The notes: a model not told the origin generated them from the letters alone. Positions 48,724-59,061 are shown, counted from the stretch's first letter. The stretch: 64,000 nt of DNA from Dehalococcoidia bacterium (GCA_029936155.1 JAPYUK010000001.1:64746-128745); one strand, 5' to 3'. Program-made: numbers and translations.

Positions 48724-49902
48724 CTATGTCGCTCGCTGCTCAATCCAGTCGAGGTCGAACTCGAAGCCGAATCCGGGTGCGTTGGACGGTGTGAGATATC
48801 CGTCTTTGATAACCGGAGTACCCGGCAACACAACGAGTTCCTCAAGTGGCACTCCTGGAGGGGCAACGCCTTCGGAGCGCTCAGCCCACATCACCGATGA
48901 CATCGCGTACGCAAGGTGTTGACCATACGGGTAGTTCGTGCTTGCGTGAGGGATGACGGTAAGTCCGTGCGCCTCTGCCAGATGGCAGATTTTGATACCG
49001 GCGGTTAGGCCTCCAACCCATTGCAGGTCGGGCTGGAAGATGTCTACAAGACCGTGGCTGGCCGCGAGTGCGAACGGGTGGATCGAGTACCAGTGTTCGC
49101 CGGTTGCAAGCGTCTGATAGGGAATACGTTGGCGGAGATTGAAGTAGCTGTCCATATCTTCTGGCAGCATGTAGTCCTCAAGCCATTTAATGTTGTAGGG
49201 GCGCAAGCGCTCGGCAAGACGAACCATATAGTCGGTGTTCATCGACATCCAACAATCGACGGCGATTTCTACGTCATCGCCAACCTGCTCACGGGTTTTC
49301 ACAACCAATTCTTCTGTTCGGTTCAACCCCGGCAGTCCAGCGTCGGGTCCTTCACGCAGGAAGAGTTTTACTGCCTTGAAGCCGAGTTCGAGGAACCAGT
49401 CGATCGAGTTCTCGGTGCCATACGAGAGATCGGTGTTACTGGCATAGCAAAATATCTTTTCTTTCTGCGGCCCACCAATTATTTCGTAGACCGGTCTGTT
49501 GAGCAGCTTGCCCTTGAGATCCCAGAGTGCGTTGTCGACAGCACTTATGGCGAAGCTGGAAACACCTGCCGTTCCATAAGGGGATGTCGCCTTCTGCATG
49601 AGATCCCAAACCCGCTCGGTCGCCATGCAGTTTTCGCCCTCGATCACAGGGCCGATGTGGTCGTTGATGAGGGGGACGGTAACACCGCTGTGGAGCGTAA
49701 GTCCAAATCCCCATGTACCGTCTTCAGCGGTGACGACACACGCTGTTCGCTTCCAGTTGTTGCCCCAGTCGGATCGCTTCAGCTCAGGGTAGCGTTGCAT
49801 CGGGCTGACAAAGCCGTTGGTTTCGATCTTGGGAACACGGGGCTTTGTCGTAGGGCGTGGCGTTACGTCGACTTCGATGGCTTTGACTGAGGCTATTTTC
49901 AT
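48724..49902 (-). CDS. Enolase-superfamily, L-rhamnonate dehydratase-like (copy 3)
   Basis: FKAVKLFLREGPDAG, IAVDCWMSMN, IKWLEDYMLPED, LATGEHWYS, VIPHAST. Confidence 0.88.
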   Translation of the reverse strand: MKIASVKAIEVDVTPRPTTKPRVPKIETNGFVSPMQRYPELKRSDWGNNWKRTACVVTAEDGTWGFGLTLHSGVTVPLINDHIGPVIEGENCMATERVWDLMQKATSPYGTAGVSSFAISAVDNALWDLKGKLLNRPVYEIIGGPQKEKIFCYASNTDLSYGTENSIDWFLELGFKAVKLFLREGPDAGLPGLNRTEELVVKTREQVGDDVEIAVDCWMSMNTDYMVRLAERLRPYNIKWLEDYMLPEDMDSYFNLRQRIPYQTLATGEHWYSIHPFALAASHGLVDIFQPDLQWVGGLTAGIKICHLAEAHGLTVIPHASTNYPYGQHLAYAMSSVMWAERSEGVAPPGVPLEELVVLPGTPVIKDGYLTPSNAPGFGFEFDLDWIEQRAT

Positions 49903-50023
49903 ATGACGTAATTTCCTGTTTAGTGGCGACTTGCGAATGCTGGGCGGACTTTACAGGAATATTGATTGGTTGATGGTGTGGTCGGTTTTCTAGTGATGTT
50001 GATCCATCTGACTATGAAATACC

Positions 50024-50150
50024 CATTCCCCGAGCGGAGTCAGCAGAGTCAAGGGATCTGGCGAGGTCGTGCAAGGCAGTGGGCTAGCATGGTCGGTGAA
50101 TCCGCTGAGGTCCCTCCACTTCGCTACGCTTCGGTCGGGAAATCGGGTAG
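50024..50150. repeat. Dispersed imperfect-palindrome intergenic repeat (copy B)
   Basis: TACCCATTCCCCGAGCGGAGTCAGCAGAGTCAAGGGATCTGG ... TCCCTCCACTTCGCTACGCTTCGGTCGGGAAATCGGGTA; inverted-repeat-like ends. Confidence 0.55.
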
Positions 50151-50187
50151 TTTATTATCTAAAAAAGCTCGTAGCAATAGAAGAATT

Positions 50188-50230
50188 CTCCCTTAATCTT
50201 TCCTGCTCCCGGCGGGAAAGATTAAGGGAG
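50188..50230 (-). terminator. Perfect 16-bp inverted repeat downstream of the 50240-51394 gene; possible terminator
   Basis: CTCCCTTAATCTTTCC-tgctcccggcg-GGAAAGATTAAGGGAG. No immediate T-run on the minus strand. Confidence 0.55.
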
Positions 50231-50239
50231 TAGGCGAAA

Positions 50240-51394
50240 TTATTCGCCGCGGAACTGTTCGTCGGAGTTTGCGCGGAGGAAGTCCATGTTCATCTCGATT
50301 CCGAGTCCTGGGCCATCCGGCATGTGCAGCCTGCCCTCTCGGACATCAAGCGGCGTCTGAATAAACTGGTCGTAGGCTCCCAATCGATGTCGAGCCGTCT
50401 CGAGCTTGTAGAAATTAGGTACGCTCATCATCACCTGCGCACCCGCCAGAATGTTGATGGGACCACTGGCGTCGTGAGGTGATATTGGCACATAGTAGGC
50501 CTCTGCCATCGTCGAGATTTTCTTTAGCTCCGAGATGCCACCTGTCCAGGTGACATCGGGCATCAGGAAATCGGCCAAATCCTGCTCAAGCACCGCGACG
50601 AATTCCCAGCGAGTGTGGAGACGCTCACCAACCGATATCGGTAGTTCAATCTGATTGCGAACGTTCTTGAGCGCATGAGTGCTTTCGACTGGCACCGGCT
50701 CTTCCCACCAGTGGATGTTGGACGGTGCGACGCTACGTGACAGTCGAACAGCTGTTGGCACGTCGAAGCGACCGTGTGCGTCGATCAGCAGCTCCATGTC
50801 GGGGCCTGCACCCTCGCGAATTGCGGCGGTGATTTGGTTCCCTTCTGCCTCGCCGCTGGCAGTCATCGTGCCACTGAGATAACCGTTGCTTTCTTCGACC
50901 ATGTGCGGATACGGATCGAACTTCATGGCCGTGTGCCCGGAGTCCGCAATTTCTTTTGCCTGTCGCTTCGCTTCATCGGGTCCGATATTAGGATCAGGAT
51001 GGGTATAGAGCTCGATGTTTTCTCGAACCGGTCCTCCGAGCAGGTTGTAGATCGTCTCATTCATCGCCTTGCCGCGAATGTCCCAGAGTGCGATATCGAT
51101 ACCGCTGATGGCGTTCGTCGAGGCTCCCCGCGAGCCCATGTAGGTGAAGCGCCGAAAAATCTTGTTCCAGATCTGCTCAATGTTGAAAGGGTTGTCACCG
51201 ACTATCAGCGGATTCAGCTGTTGCAGCACTGCGCACACGGCACGGTTCGCCACTGGGTGGGTTGTCGTAACTTCTCCCCAACCGGTAATTCCTTCGTCGG
51301 TCTGCACTTCAACGAAAATGTATTCGCCCTGCCTGCCAAAGTTGTAGGCGGCGGTTGCAAGTAGTAGCCAGGGCGTGACTTTGGTGATTTTCAT
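50240..51394 (-). CDS. Enolase-superfamily, galactonate dehydratase-like (copy 4)
   Basis: GIDIALWDIRGKAMNETIYNLLGGP, AMKFDPYPH, LLIDAHGRFD, IHWWEEPVP, SVGERLHTRWEF, PISPHDASGP. Confidence 0.92.
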   Translation of the reverse strand: MKITKVTPWLLLATAAYNFGRQGEYIFVEVQTDEGITGWGEVTTTHPVANRAVCAVLQQLNPLIVGDNPFNIEQIWNKIFRRFTYMGSRGASTNAISGIDIALWDIRGKAMNETIYNLLGGPVRENIELYTHPDPNIGPDEAKRQAKEIADSGHTAMKFDPYPHMVEESNGYLSGTMTASGEAEGNQITAAIREGAGPDMELLIDAHGRFDVPTAVRLSRSVAPSNIHWWEEPVPVESTHALKNVRNQIELPISVGERLHTRWEFVAVLEQDLADFLMPDVTWTGGISELKKISTMAEAYYVPISPHDASGPINILAGAQVMMSVPNFYKLETARHRLGAYDQFIQTPLDVREGRLHMPDGPGLGIEMNMDFLRANSDEQFRGE

Positions 51395-51658
51395 AGAAGC
51401 CTCTCTATCCTGTTCGAGTTGGCGGTCATCACAGCATGTTATGAATTAAGTCGTGTGTGAATTTCACGTCAAGTTTCACAGCGAATTTGAGTAACGACAA
51501 GTAGCATATCGCCGTCCACGTTGATTTTTGCGATTCACAGATTATTCTTGCCGAAATCGCCTCGTCGAAGCCTGGAAGCGAATATCCTCAACGATTCCGC
51601 TGTCGCTCCTAGACGGCCCGAAGCTGGTATGCACTTATTGAAAAGGGACGACTGAACA

Positions 51659-52921
51659 ATGTTGTCGACGACGACGAATTCTCACGAACGGCAAAACGTC
51701 GTGATCATTGGAGCAGGATCCGCCGGGCTGGCGACAAGCTATTTCCTCAGTGAGAAAAATATCGATCACGTTGTCCTGGAACGGGGTGAAGTCGGTAATA
51801 CTTGGAATGTCGAACGATGGGACGGGTTTCATCTAGTGAATCCAAACTGGGCGGTTCGACTGCCTGGGTTTCACTATGTTGGCGAGGAGCCTGAGGGCTA
51901 TCTGTCGAAGCGCGAAACGATCGACTACCTGCAGGATTACGCGAAGCATTTCGACGCGCCGGTTCGAGCCGGTATTGAGGTCGAGACTCTCGGACAGCAC
52001 GGCGATGCCTATCGTCTGACGACCAGCTCAGGTCATATGATCGAGGCCCGGTGTGTCGTGGTGGCAACCGGTGCGTTCGGTGTTCCGAAGACGCCTGATT
52101 TTTCGTCGGGTCTGAGTTCTTCTGTCACGCAGATCCATTCGGCTGAGTACAAGAATCCGAAGACTCTGTACGACGGCGGAGTACTGGTTGTGGGTTCTGG
52201 TCAATCGGGGGCACAAATCGCCGAGGAGTTGCTCCAGGCGGACAAGCAAGTATGGCTATCGGTGGGCAATGCTGGAAGACGCCCGCGGCGCTACAGAGGG
52301 CGAGACTCGTCATGGTGGAACTACACGATGGGCAATTTCGACAAGACGATCGAAAATGTGGAATCGATCGATAGCGCACGTTTCGGTTCGTCATCGCACA
52401 CCAGTGGTGCCGGCGGAGGTCATGATATTTACCTACGGCAGATGGCCAAGAACGGCGTCACGCTGGTGGGTCCGGTGACTGGCGGCGACGACGTTACGAT
52501 TTCACTTCGAACTGATCTGAAGGAAATTCTGGATGCTGTTGACGCCCACCCGATCCAGTGGAAACAAGGTGTTGATGAGTACGTCGAGAAGCACGGCATC
52601 AAGGTGCCGATGGACGATACGGTCGATCCACCGGGGATTAAGCACTGGCCGAAGGGCGCAGTTCTGAGTGAGCTTAACTTAGTCGAAGCCGGGATCAAGA
52701 CCATCATATGGTCGACGGGATTTAAGTACGACTTCGACTGGATCAAGCTTCCGATCACAGGTGAGCACAATTTTCCGATTCAGCGGCGGGGCGTCACCGA
52801 ATATTCTGGGCTTTATTTCATGGGACTGCAGTGGATGTATGGGTCTAAGTCGGCGCAGTTTATTGGAGTCGGTGAAGATGCGGAGTACGTCGCAGGCCAT
52901 GCAGCTGAGCGGTTTGGATAA
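51659..52921 (+). CDS. FAD/NAD(P)-dependent flavoprotein (CzcO-like monooxygenase family)
   Basis: VVIIGAGSAGLATSYFL and second nucleotide motif GVLVVGSGQSGAQIAEEL. Confidence 0.9.
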   Translation: MLSTTTNSHERQNVVIIGAGSAGLATSYFLSEKNIDHVVLERGEVGNTWNVERWDGFHLVNPNWAVRLPGFHYVGEEPEGYLSKRETIDYLQDYAKHFDAPVRAGIEVETLGQHGDAYRLTTSSGHMIEARCVVVATGAFGVPKTPDFSSGLSSSVTQIHSAEYKNPKTLYDGGVLVVGSGQSGAQIAEELLQADKQVWLSVGNAGRRPRRYRGRDSSWWNYTMGNFDKTIENVESIDSARFGSSSHTSGAGGGHDIYLRQMAKNGVTLVGPVTGGDDVTISLRTDLKEILDAVDAHPIQWKQGVDEYVEKHGIKVPMDDTVDPPGIKHWPKGAVLSELNLVEAGIKTIIWSTGFKYDFDWIKLPITGEHNFPIQRRGVTEYSGLYFMGLQWMYGSKSAQFIGVGEDAEYVAGHAAERFG

Positions 52922-52934
52922 GCATCGCCGAACA

Positions 52935-53062
52935 CTCCATATCCCGACCGCTGGGTCTCCTGAGTCAGTCGAAGGGCGTAGCGAAGTGGAGGAACCTTCG
53001 GTGGATGAGTGGCGAGTAGCGCCCCCCCTCGTCAGAGATCCTGAATCAAGTCCAAGATGACG
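52935..53062. repeat. Dispersed intergenic repeat (copy C)
   Basis: TATCCCGACCGCTGGGTCTCCTGAGTCAGTCGAAGGGCGTAGCGAAGTGGAGGAACCTTCGGTGGATGAG ... GATCCTGAATCAAGTCCAAGATGACG; central part matches the reverse complement of copy B. Confidence 0.5.
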
Positions 53063-53111
53063 TACGATGGTTGTGCTGTTATCAGGGAGTTAATAATTTC
53101 CAGCGGACATA

Positions 53112-53150
53112 AAAACAGCCCACAGCCGAATATTGGCTGCGGGCTGTTTT
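53112..53150. terminator. Terminator between the flavoprotein and MMPL genes (convergent)
   Basis: AAAACAGCCCACAGCC-gaatatt-GGCTGCGGGCTGTTTT. Confidence 0.88.
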
Positions 53151-53187
53151 GCTATTCAATTGACTGATGTTAGTCAGCAGTGCCGAA

Positions 53188-55632
53188 CTAGTCTGAGGCT
53201 CCGGCTGGTGCGGCCTCAGCAATTCCGGTCACTTGGTCAGTCTCAACTTCAGGCGATCGCCCTTCGATCGAGATGTTCGGGATCCATTCGAGCCACTTAG
53301 GCAGGTACCAGGCACGATCGCCAAGTATCCGCAATACGCTAGGAACGAGCAGCGAGCGAACTATCGTTGCATCGATCAGAACTGCGGCACCAAGACCGAA
53401 TCCCATCGACTGGAAGAAAGCGATGTCGCCAAGTGCAAATCCTCCGAACACAGCAACCATGATGAGCGCCGCGCCTGTGATGATGCTCGCAGTACGTCGC
53501 AGCCCAAATGCCACGGATTCCGTCGCGAGACCAGTTAAGTCGTAGTGCTCCTTGATACGACTGAGCATGAACACGTGGTAGTCCATCGACAGTCCAAACA
53601 GAATGCTAAACATGAACAGCGGTAACCAGAATTCAATTTGATCAACTTGCTCGAATCCGAACAGTTCAATCAAGAATCCCTTCTGGAATACCAGCACTAC
53701 AAGACCGTATGCAGCACCTACTGAGAGGAGGTTCATGATGATCGACGCGATCGAAATCGTTATCGACCTGAACGCCAGCAGCAACAGGATAAAGCTCAGG
53801 CTCAGCACAGAAGCGAACACAACCGGGAGGTACTCGTCGGTGATTTTTACCGAGTCGACGATCTCCGCCGGTCCACCACCAACAAGCGCTTCGTAGGAAC
53901 TATCTGGCACACCCGCGAACGCTTCAGGAATCAACTCTGATCGCAGATCACGAATAGTGTTCAGCGCCTTTTGATTTTGGGGATCACCTGGAATCTGCGA
54001 TCTCAGGACTGCTAGATTTGCGCCAGCCTCAACTCGCACATCCGGTGCCTGTAGACCATCATCGACGGTCATCAGCTGTTCGAGCTTAGTAAGCGCACTT
54101 GCGATTGGCTCAGAGCCTACGTCACCGTCAATGGCTACCACTGCGCGGGCGTCGGAACCGAATCCGAATTTCTCATCGAGCTTCTCGAACCCCTTCTTTG
54201 CCGGGAGATCATCTGGCAACACGGAAATACCACTCGTCCCTTTTTCCAGATCGAGGTAGAAATACGCAAGAATCAGCAGAATTGCGGCTGCACCAATCAT
54301 GCTCATCCACGGACGTTTCATCACAGAGATCGTGATGGCGTTCCACATACCTGAACTTGCGTCGGGATCGGACGGGGTCTCGTCACCGTATACACCGGAT
54401 AATTTTACGCCCGTGAAGCGTCGAATCAGGGTTAGCACGATAAGAATTAGCATCACACCAGCAGAAACCATGATCACATCGGTGCCGAAACCGGCTGTCA
54501 TGGTCAGGACCACAACACCGACGATGAACAATCCTGCCGTCAAAGGAAGAGGTACCCGAACAGCGTGCACCTTGTCGCCAAGAATTCCGATAATTGCAGG
54601 TAACAGCGTGATGCCTGTTATCACCGCCAGGAACACCACCAGAATGGAGCCGACTCCGAATGCCTGGAACGTCCGTACAGGGATGACCAGCATTCCGAGC
54701 ATCGCCAGAACTACCGTAAATCCACTAAACACCACGGCTCGACCCGCAGTACCACCAGCAACCTCAATTGCCTGTTGCTTTTCGAGTCCACGCTCACGTT
54801 CTTCTTTATAGCGAGAGAGGATGAACAGCGAGTAGTCGATACCCACTGCGAGCCCCATCATCGAAAGAATGTTTGGAACAAATTCGTTTAGTTCCATGAA
54901 CTGACCGACAATTGCGGTCAGCCCAATAGCAGCGAAGATTGCTGCTATCGCCAGAATGATTGGAATGAACGCTGAAACCACGGCTCCGAACACCAGAGCG
55001 AGAATGATGATTGCAATTGCTACACCTATGGTTTCACCGGTAACAAGATCGCTTTCAGCCAGTTCACTAAACACATGGTTGATGCTGGCGTTACCGATCA
55101 TGTAAACCTCGAACGTACCGTCCGTGAACTCGTCTGCTACATGCAGTAGGGTTTCGATCTCGCCAGCCGATTCTTCAAATACTTCGATCGACGTAAGCAA
55201 GGTCGTGCCGTCTTCGGACACCATGCCTTCGTAATCGCTGAATTTACCGACTAAGACTTCGACATCGTGCTCGGTTTGAGCACCAGCAAGAGCATCGCCG
55301 AACTCGGTTACTCGCTGATCGAAGGCGGCATCACCGGGTTTCAAGCCATCGGCCAGTATCAGAACGAACTCACCCGAAGTTTCGGGGCCAGTGGATTCTT
55401 CCTCATTGTTCGTGCCGTCGATCTCGCCGAAGCGTTCATCGATGAGCATCTGAGCACGTTCATACTCGAGGACTTTGGTTGGTCCTTGCTCTCCTTCGAG
55501 AGCGCTTTCCAACATAGTGCTTGCGAGTGCGCCCGAAGCGACAAGAGCCAGTATCCAACCTGCAACGATCCACCACGGACGTCGACCGCTAAAGCTTGCG
55601 ATTCCCTCTACAGAAACTCTCATTGTTATCAC
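53188..55632 (-). CDS. MMPL-family RND transporter
   Basis: Two repeats of GLAVGIDYSLFILSRYKEER / GLSMDYHVFMLSRIKEHY; many TM segments. Confidence 0.93.
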   Translation of the reverse strand: MITMRVSVEGIASFSGRRPWWIVAGWILALVASGALASTMLESALEGEQGPTKVLEYERAQMLIDERFGEIDGTNNEEESTGPETSGEFVLILADGLKPGDAAFDQRVTEFGDALAGAQTEHDVEVLVGKFSDYEGMVSEDGTTLLTSIEVFEESAGEIETLLHVADEFTDGTFEVYMIGNASINHVFSELAESDLVTGETIGVAIAIIILALVFGAVVSAFIPIILAIAAIFAAIGLTAIVGQFMELNEFVPNILSMMGLAVGIDYSLFILSRYKEERERGLEKQQAIEVAGGTAGRAVVFSGFTVVLAMLGMLVIPVRTFQAFGVGSILVVFLAVITGITLLPAIIGILGDKVHAVRVPLPLTAGLFIVGVVVLTMTAGFGTDVIMVSAGVMLILIVLTLIRRFTGVKLSGVYGDETPSDPDASSGMWNAITISVMKRPWMSMIGAAAILLILAYFYLDLEKGTSGISVLPDDLPAKKGFEKLDEKFGFGSDARAVVAIDGDVGSEPIASALTKLEQLMTVDDGLQAPDVRVEAGANLAVLRSQIPGDPQNQKALNTIRDLRSELIPEAFAGVPDSSYEALVGGGPAEIVDSVKITDEYLPVVFASVLSLSFILLLLAFRSITISIASIIMNLLSVGAAYGLVVLVFQKGFLIELFGFEQVDQIEFWLPLFMFSILFGLSMDYHVFMLSRIKEHYDLTGLATESVAFGLRRTASIITGAALIMVAVFGGFALGDIAFFQSMGFGLGAAVLIDATIVRSLLVPSVLRILGDRAWYLPKWLEWIPNISIEGRSPEVETDQVTGIAEAAPAGASD

Positions 55633-55872
55633 CGTTGAAATATTTACGAAGCGCTATGTACTGAATTCATTACATTCTGAAACAACAGCAGTCCACTTTG
55701 AACCGTCCTGAGCCGAATGTTGAGGTTTTAGACCAAATGCTGATGATTAGTCTGGTCTACCCCAATCAGCAACCGGTTCGACAGCAACAAAACTAAACAG
55801 CAATCGACAAATTGGAATCCCCACTAAGGGGTATGTTTCGCACGAGAGCGACAGATAACTACGCTGGAATTT

Positions 55873-57228
55873 GTGTTCCAGCATCCACCTGACAAGACTT
55901 CACTGTGGATACACTGTGCGGCCGTGGCAATATCGACAGAATCCCAACCAAAATCGCTCCCTCGGGTTGCGCGTACGCCATTTTACTACGGTTGGGTCGT
56001 GCTTTTTGTCGCGGCGCTGGCGAGCTTTGTTTCCGGACCTGGGCAGACTTTCACATTCTCGGTTTTTCAGGATTCGTTTATCAATGATCTTGGTCTGTCG
56101 GCCACCGCAATCTCAACCTTGTATCTGTTCGGGTCGCTGACAGCCGCAGGGATGATCATATTTATCGGACGCAGTCTTGATAGGTATGGACCTCGAAGAA
56201 TGATGGTCGTATCCGTTGTAGTTCTGGGACTTGGCGCACTATGGCTTTCCCGCGTGCACTCAAGTTGGCAGCTGTTTGTTGGGTTCACAATTATGCGGAC
56301 GATGGGCCAGGGGGCGTTAAGCCTCATTCCCGCGACGGTTGTTTCAATTTGGTTCGTTCGTAAGCGTGCGATGGCGCTAGCGCTGATGGCTTTGGGCGGT
56401 GCTCTGGCGAGTGGTATCTACCCGTTTTACGGGGCCACGTTGATAGGTGAATTCGGATGGCGAACAGCGTGGGTTGCGATCGCAGTTACCGGATGGGTGC
56501 TTCTCATCGTACCTGCCATTATTTTCATTCGTACCAGCCCGGAATCGATCGGACTACTCCCTGATGGCGACACAAGCGATGGCGCTCCCGGTGACGACTC
56601 AAAAGTAAAGGAAAGCCACTCAGAGTTCTCGTGGACTGTCCGAGAAGCGACGCGTTCTCGCACTTTGTGGTTTCTCATATTTGCAGGTTCGGCCCAGTCA
56701 TTGGTCGGCACGGGCGTAGCGTTCCAGCAAGTATCAATCATGACCTCAAAAGGCATGACAATCGGAGCGGCAGCGGGAGTATTCGGCATCATGGCGCCGA
56801 CTGCGATAGCAGGTCAGTTCTTGGCAGGCTATCTTGCAGGACGTTATCCAGTTCGTTATTTGATCGCCGCCGGTCAAGTGGGAATCGTAGCTGCAATGAT
56901 CATGTTGCTGGGTTCGAGCGAACTCTGGCATGCCTACACCTATGGGGCGATTCTTGGAACGGTCATGGGCTTTCTTATGAATCTGAATCACGTGGTTTGG
57001 CCCAATTATTTCGGTCGGCGACATCTGGGGAGTGTCCGTGGGATTACAAATTTCGGAACGATGTCGGCAGCTGCGATAGGACCGCTTCCCCTCGCACTTT
57101 CTCTCGACCTCACAGGTTCCTACGCCGTCGGCCTAATCATCTACATGGTGCTACCGCCTCTATGTGGGCTTGCTGCAATTCTGGCTGGGAGACCCGGAAG
57201 ACCGGTTCGAGCACGGCTGCTGGCATAA
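55873..57228 (+). CDS. MFS transporter (monocarboxylate/OxlT-like); start may be further downstream
   Basis: FYYGWVVLFVAALASFVSGPGQTFTFSVFQDSFI N-terminal motif and 12-TM layout. Confidence 0.9.
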   Translation: MFQHPPDKTSLWIHCAAVAISTESQPKSLPRVARTPFYYGWVVLFVAALASFVSGPGQTFTFSVFQDSFINDLGLSATAISTLYLFGSLTAAGMIIFIGRSLDRYGPRRMMVVSVVVLGLGALWLSRVHSSWQLFVGFTIMRTMGQGALSLIPATVVSIWFVRKRAMALALMALGGALASGIYPFYGATLIGEFGWRTAWVAIAVTGWVLLIVPAIIFIRTSPESIGLLPDGDTSDGAPGDDSKVKESHSEFSWTVREATRSRTLWFLIFAGSAQSLVGTGVAFQQVSIMTSKGMTIGAAAGVFGIMAPTAIAGQFLAGYLAGRYPVRYLIAAGQVGIVAAMIMLLGSSELWHAYTYGAILGTVMGFLMNLNHVVWPNYFGRRHLGSVRGITNFGTMSAAAIGPLPLALSLDLTGSYAVGLIIYMVLPPLCGLAAILAGRPGRPVRARLLA

Positions 57229-57375
57229 GCACGCGGTCTAAAACGACAAGATGATTCAGCAGTCGTCGCCGCATCTTCCACGGATTCAATAGTCCAACCG
57301 CTCTCAGGCTGATGTAAAGTGCGCCGAAGTTTCCTGTAAGAGAAATGTTTACTCGACTGAAAGCTGTTTGATCAA

Positions 57376-59061
57376 ATGACCCAGATGTCTGGCGCAAAAT
57401 TCCTGGCTGAAACCATGCATGGTTACGGCGTATCCCACTTCTTCTTTATGCCGGTAATAGTCGCTGACGCCATGCCTGAAATGGAGCGGCTCGGAATCAC
57501 TCGAGTGATGGCGCACAGCGAGAAGCCTGCTGCCTACATGGCCGACGGGTATGCACGGGCGAGTCGATCAGTTGCGTTCTGTGGAGCCCAGTCGGTGGGT
57601 GCGAATAATCTGGCTGCTGGTCTTCAGGACGCCTATCTGGCGAGTTCACCTGTGGTTGCCCTAACAGGGCGGTTGCCACAGGAACTGCAGGATCGATGGG
57701 CATATCAAGAAGTCGACCATACCAGTCCGTTCAGTGCGGTCACAAAATACAGCAGTCGGGTGAACAGCACCGATCAGTTACCCATGTTCTTACGACAGGC
57801 TATCCGTGAGGCGACCACGGGAACTCCGGGACCAGCACACCTCGATCTCGCAGGCATATCCGGTGGTGATATTTCGACCGGAGAGGCCGATCTTGACGTT
57901 GTAATTGAAGAGCAATTCACAAGCTTGCCGCCGTTCCGACCTGAGCCAGATTCAGCATCTGTGAACGCCGCACTTGGTGAGCTTTCACGGGCAGCACGGC
58001 CGGTGATCGTCGCTGGTGGTGGTGTCACATCGTCTGACGCAAGGAAAGAGCTAATTGCCCTTGCAGAGCGACTGAACATCCCGGTCGCAACCGCGCTCAA
58101 CGCCAAGGCGATGTTCCCGGCGGATCACCCGCTTGCCGTTGGTGTACCGGGTGCATATTCGAGAGCTTGTGCAAATCAGGTGTTGGCCGAGGCCGACCTG
58201 GTCTTTTTCATTGGAAGTCACACAGGTGGTCAGGTGACGAACGACTGGAAACTCCCTCGCGCCGGAACTCGGGTTCTTCAACTCGATATCAATGCAGTGG
58301 AGCTCGGCAGGTCGTTCCCGATATCTGTCGGTCTTCAAGCAGACGTCCGAGCGGGGCTTCAGAAGATGTTGGACATCAGCAGTGAGGTTGGCACAGCTAG
58401 CGATGAGCAGCAGCGTGCCACATGGATAGGCCGTACACAGCAGCTGGTTGGCGACTGGAAGGCGAGTGTCGATGATCTCTGGAATTCGGATGACGAGCCG
58501 ATGCGAACCGAGCGGTTGTGCAAGGAATTAACCGAACTATTGCCAAGTGACTCGATCCTTCTTTCTGATACCGGCCATTCTGGGATTTGGACGGGCACGA
58601 TGATCGATTTCAAGAGTCCTGACCAATCGTTCATTCGTTGCGCTGGATCGCTCGGCTGGGCGTTCCCAGCGGCATTTGGAGCAAAGGCGGCTGCTCCTGA
58701 TCGTCCCGTGATTACGTTCGCTGGAGATGGCGCTCTCTGGTACCACTTCATGGAACTCGACACCGGCGTTCGATATGGACTGAACACGGTCACGGTCGTA
58801 AACAACAACGCGTCGCTGAACCAAGAGCGCGGCCTTAACGAACGCAACTACGGTGGCCCCCTGCCCGGTTCTGATGAGCTGTGGAAGCTAACCGAGACCG
58901 ATTTCGCGGCGATGTCTGAACAGATGGGTGGGTTTGGAATTACCGTGACTAAGCCCGGTGATTTCGAGGGTGCTTTAGATCAGGCATTGAACGCTGGTAA
59001 ACCTGCGGTGATCGACGTCAAAACAAATATCGACAGCATCGCTCCTGCTGCATGGAACTAG
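57376..59061 (+). CDS. TPP-dependent enzyme, acetolactate-synthase large-subunit-like
   Basis: EKPAAYMADGYARASRSVAFCGAQSVGANNLAAGLQDAYL; RPVIVAGGGV; ITFAGDGALWYHFMELDTGVRYGLNTVTVVNNN. Confidence 0.92.
   Translation: MTQMSGAKFLAETMHGYGVSHFFFMPVIVADAMPEMERLGITRVMAHSEKPAAYMADGYARASRSVAFCGAQSVGANNLAAGLQDAYLASSPVVALTGRLPQELQDRWAYQEVDHTSPFSAVTKYSSRVNSTDQLPMFLRQAIREATTGTPGPAHLDLAGISGGDISTGEADLDVVIEEQFTSLPPFRPEPDSASVNAALGELSRAARPVIVAGGGVTSSDARKELIALAERLNIPVATALNAKAMFPADHPLAVGVPGAYSRACANQVLAEADLVFFIGSHTGGQVTNDWKLPRAGTRVLQLDINAVELGRSFPISVGLQADVRAGLQKMLDISSEVGTASDEQQRATWIGRTQQLVGDWKASVDDLWNSDDEPMRTERLCKELTELLPSDSILLSDTGHSGIWTGTMIDFKSPDQSFIRCAGSLGWAFPAAFGAKAAAPDRPVITFAGDGALWYHFMELDTGVRYGLNTVTVVNNNASLNQERGLNERNYGGPLPGSDELWKLTETDFAAMSEQMGGFGITVTKPGDFEGALDQALNAGKPAVIDVKTNIDSIAPAAWN

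Noticed and set aside
49021-49890. 289-aa plus-strand ORF
   Set aside because: Lies entirely antisense to the clear rhamnonate-dehydratase-like gene 48724-49902 and has no recognisable motif.
49966-50196. 76-aa plus ORF
   Set aside because: Overlaps the dispersed repeat copy B, so its translation is more likely an artefact of the repeat.
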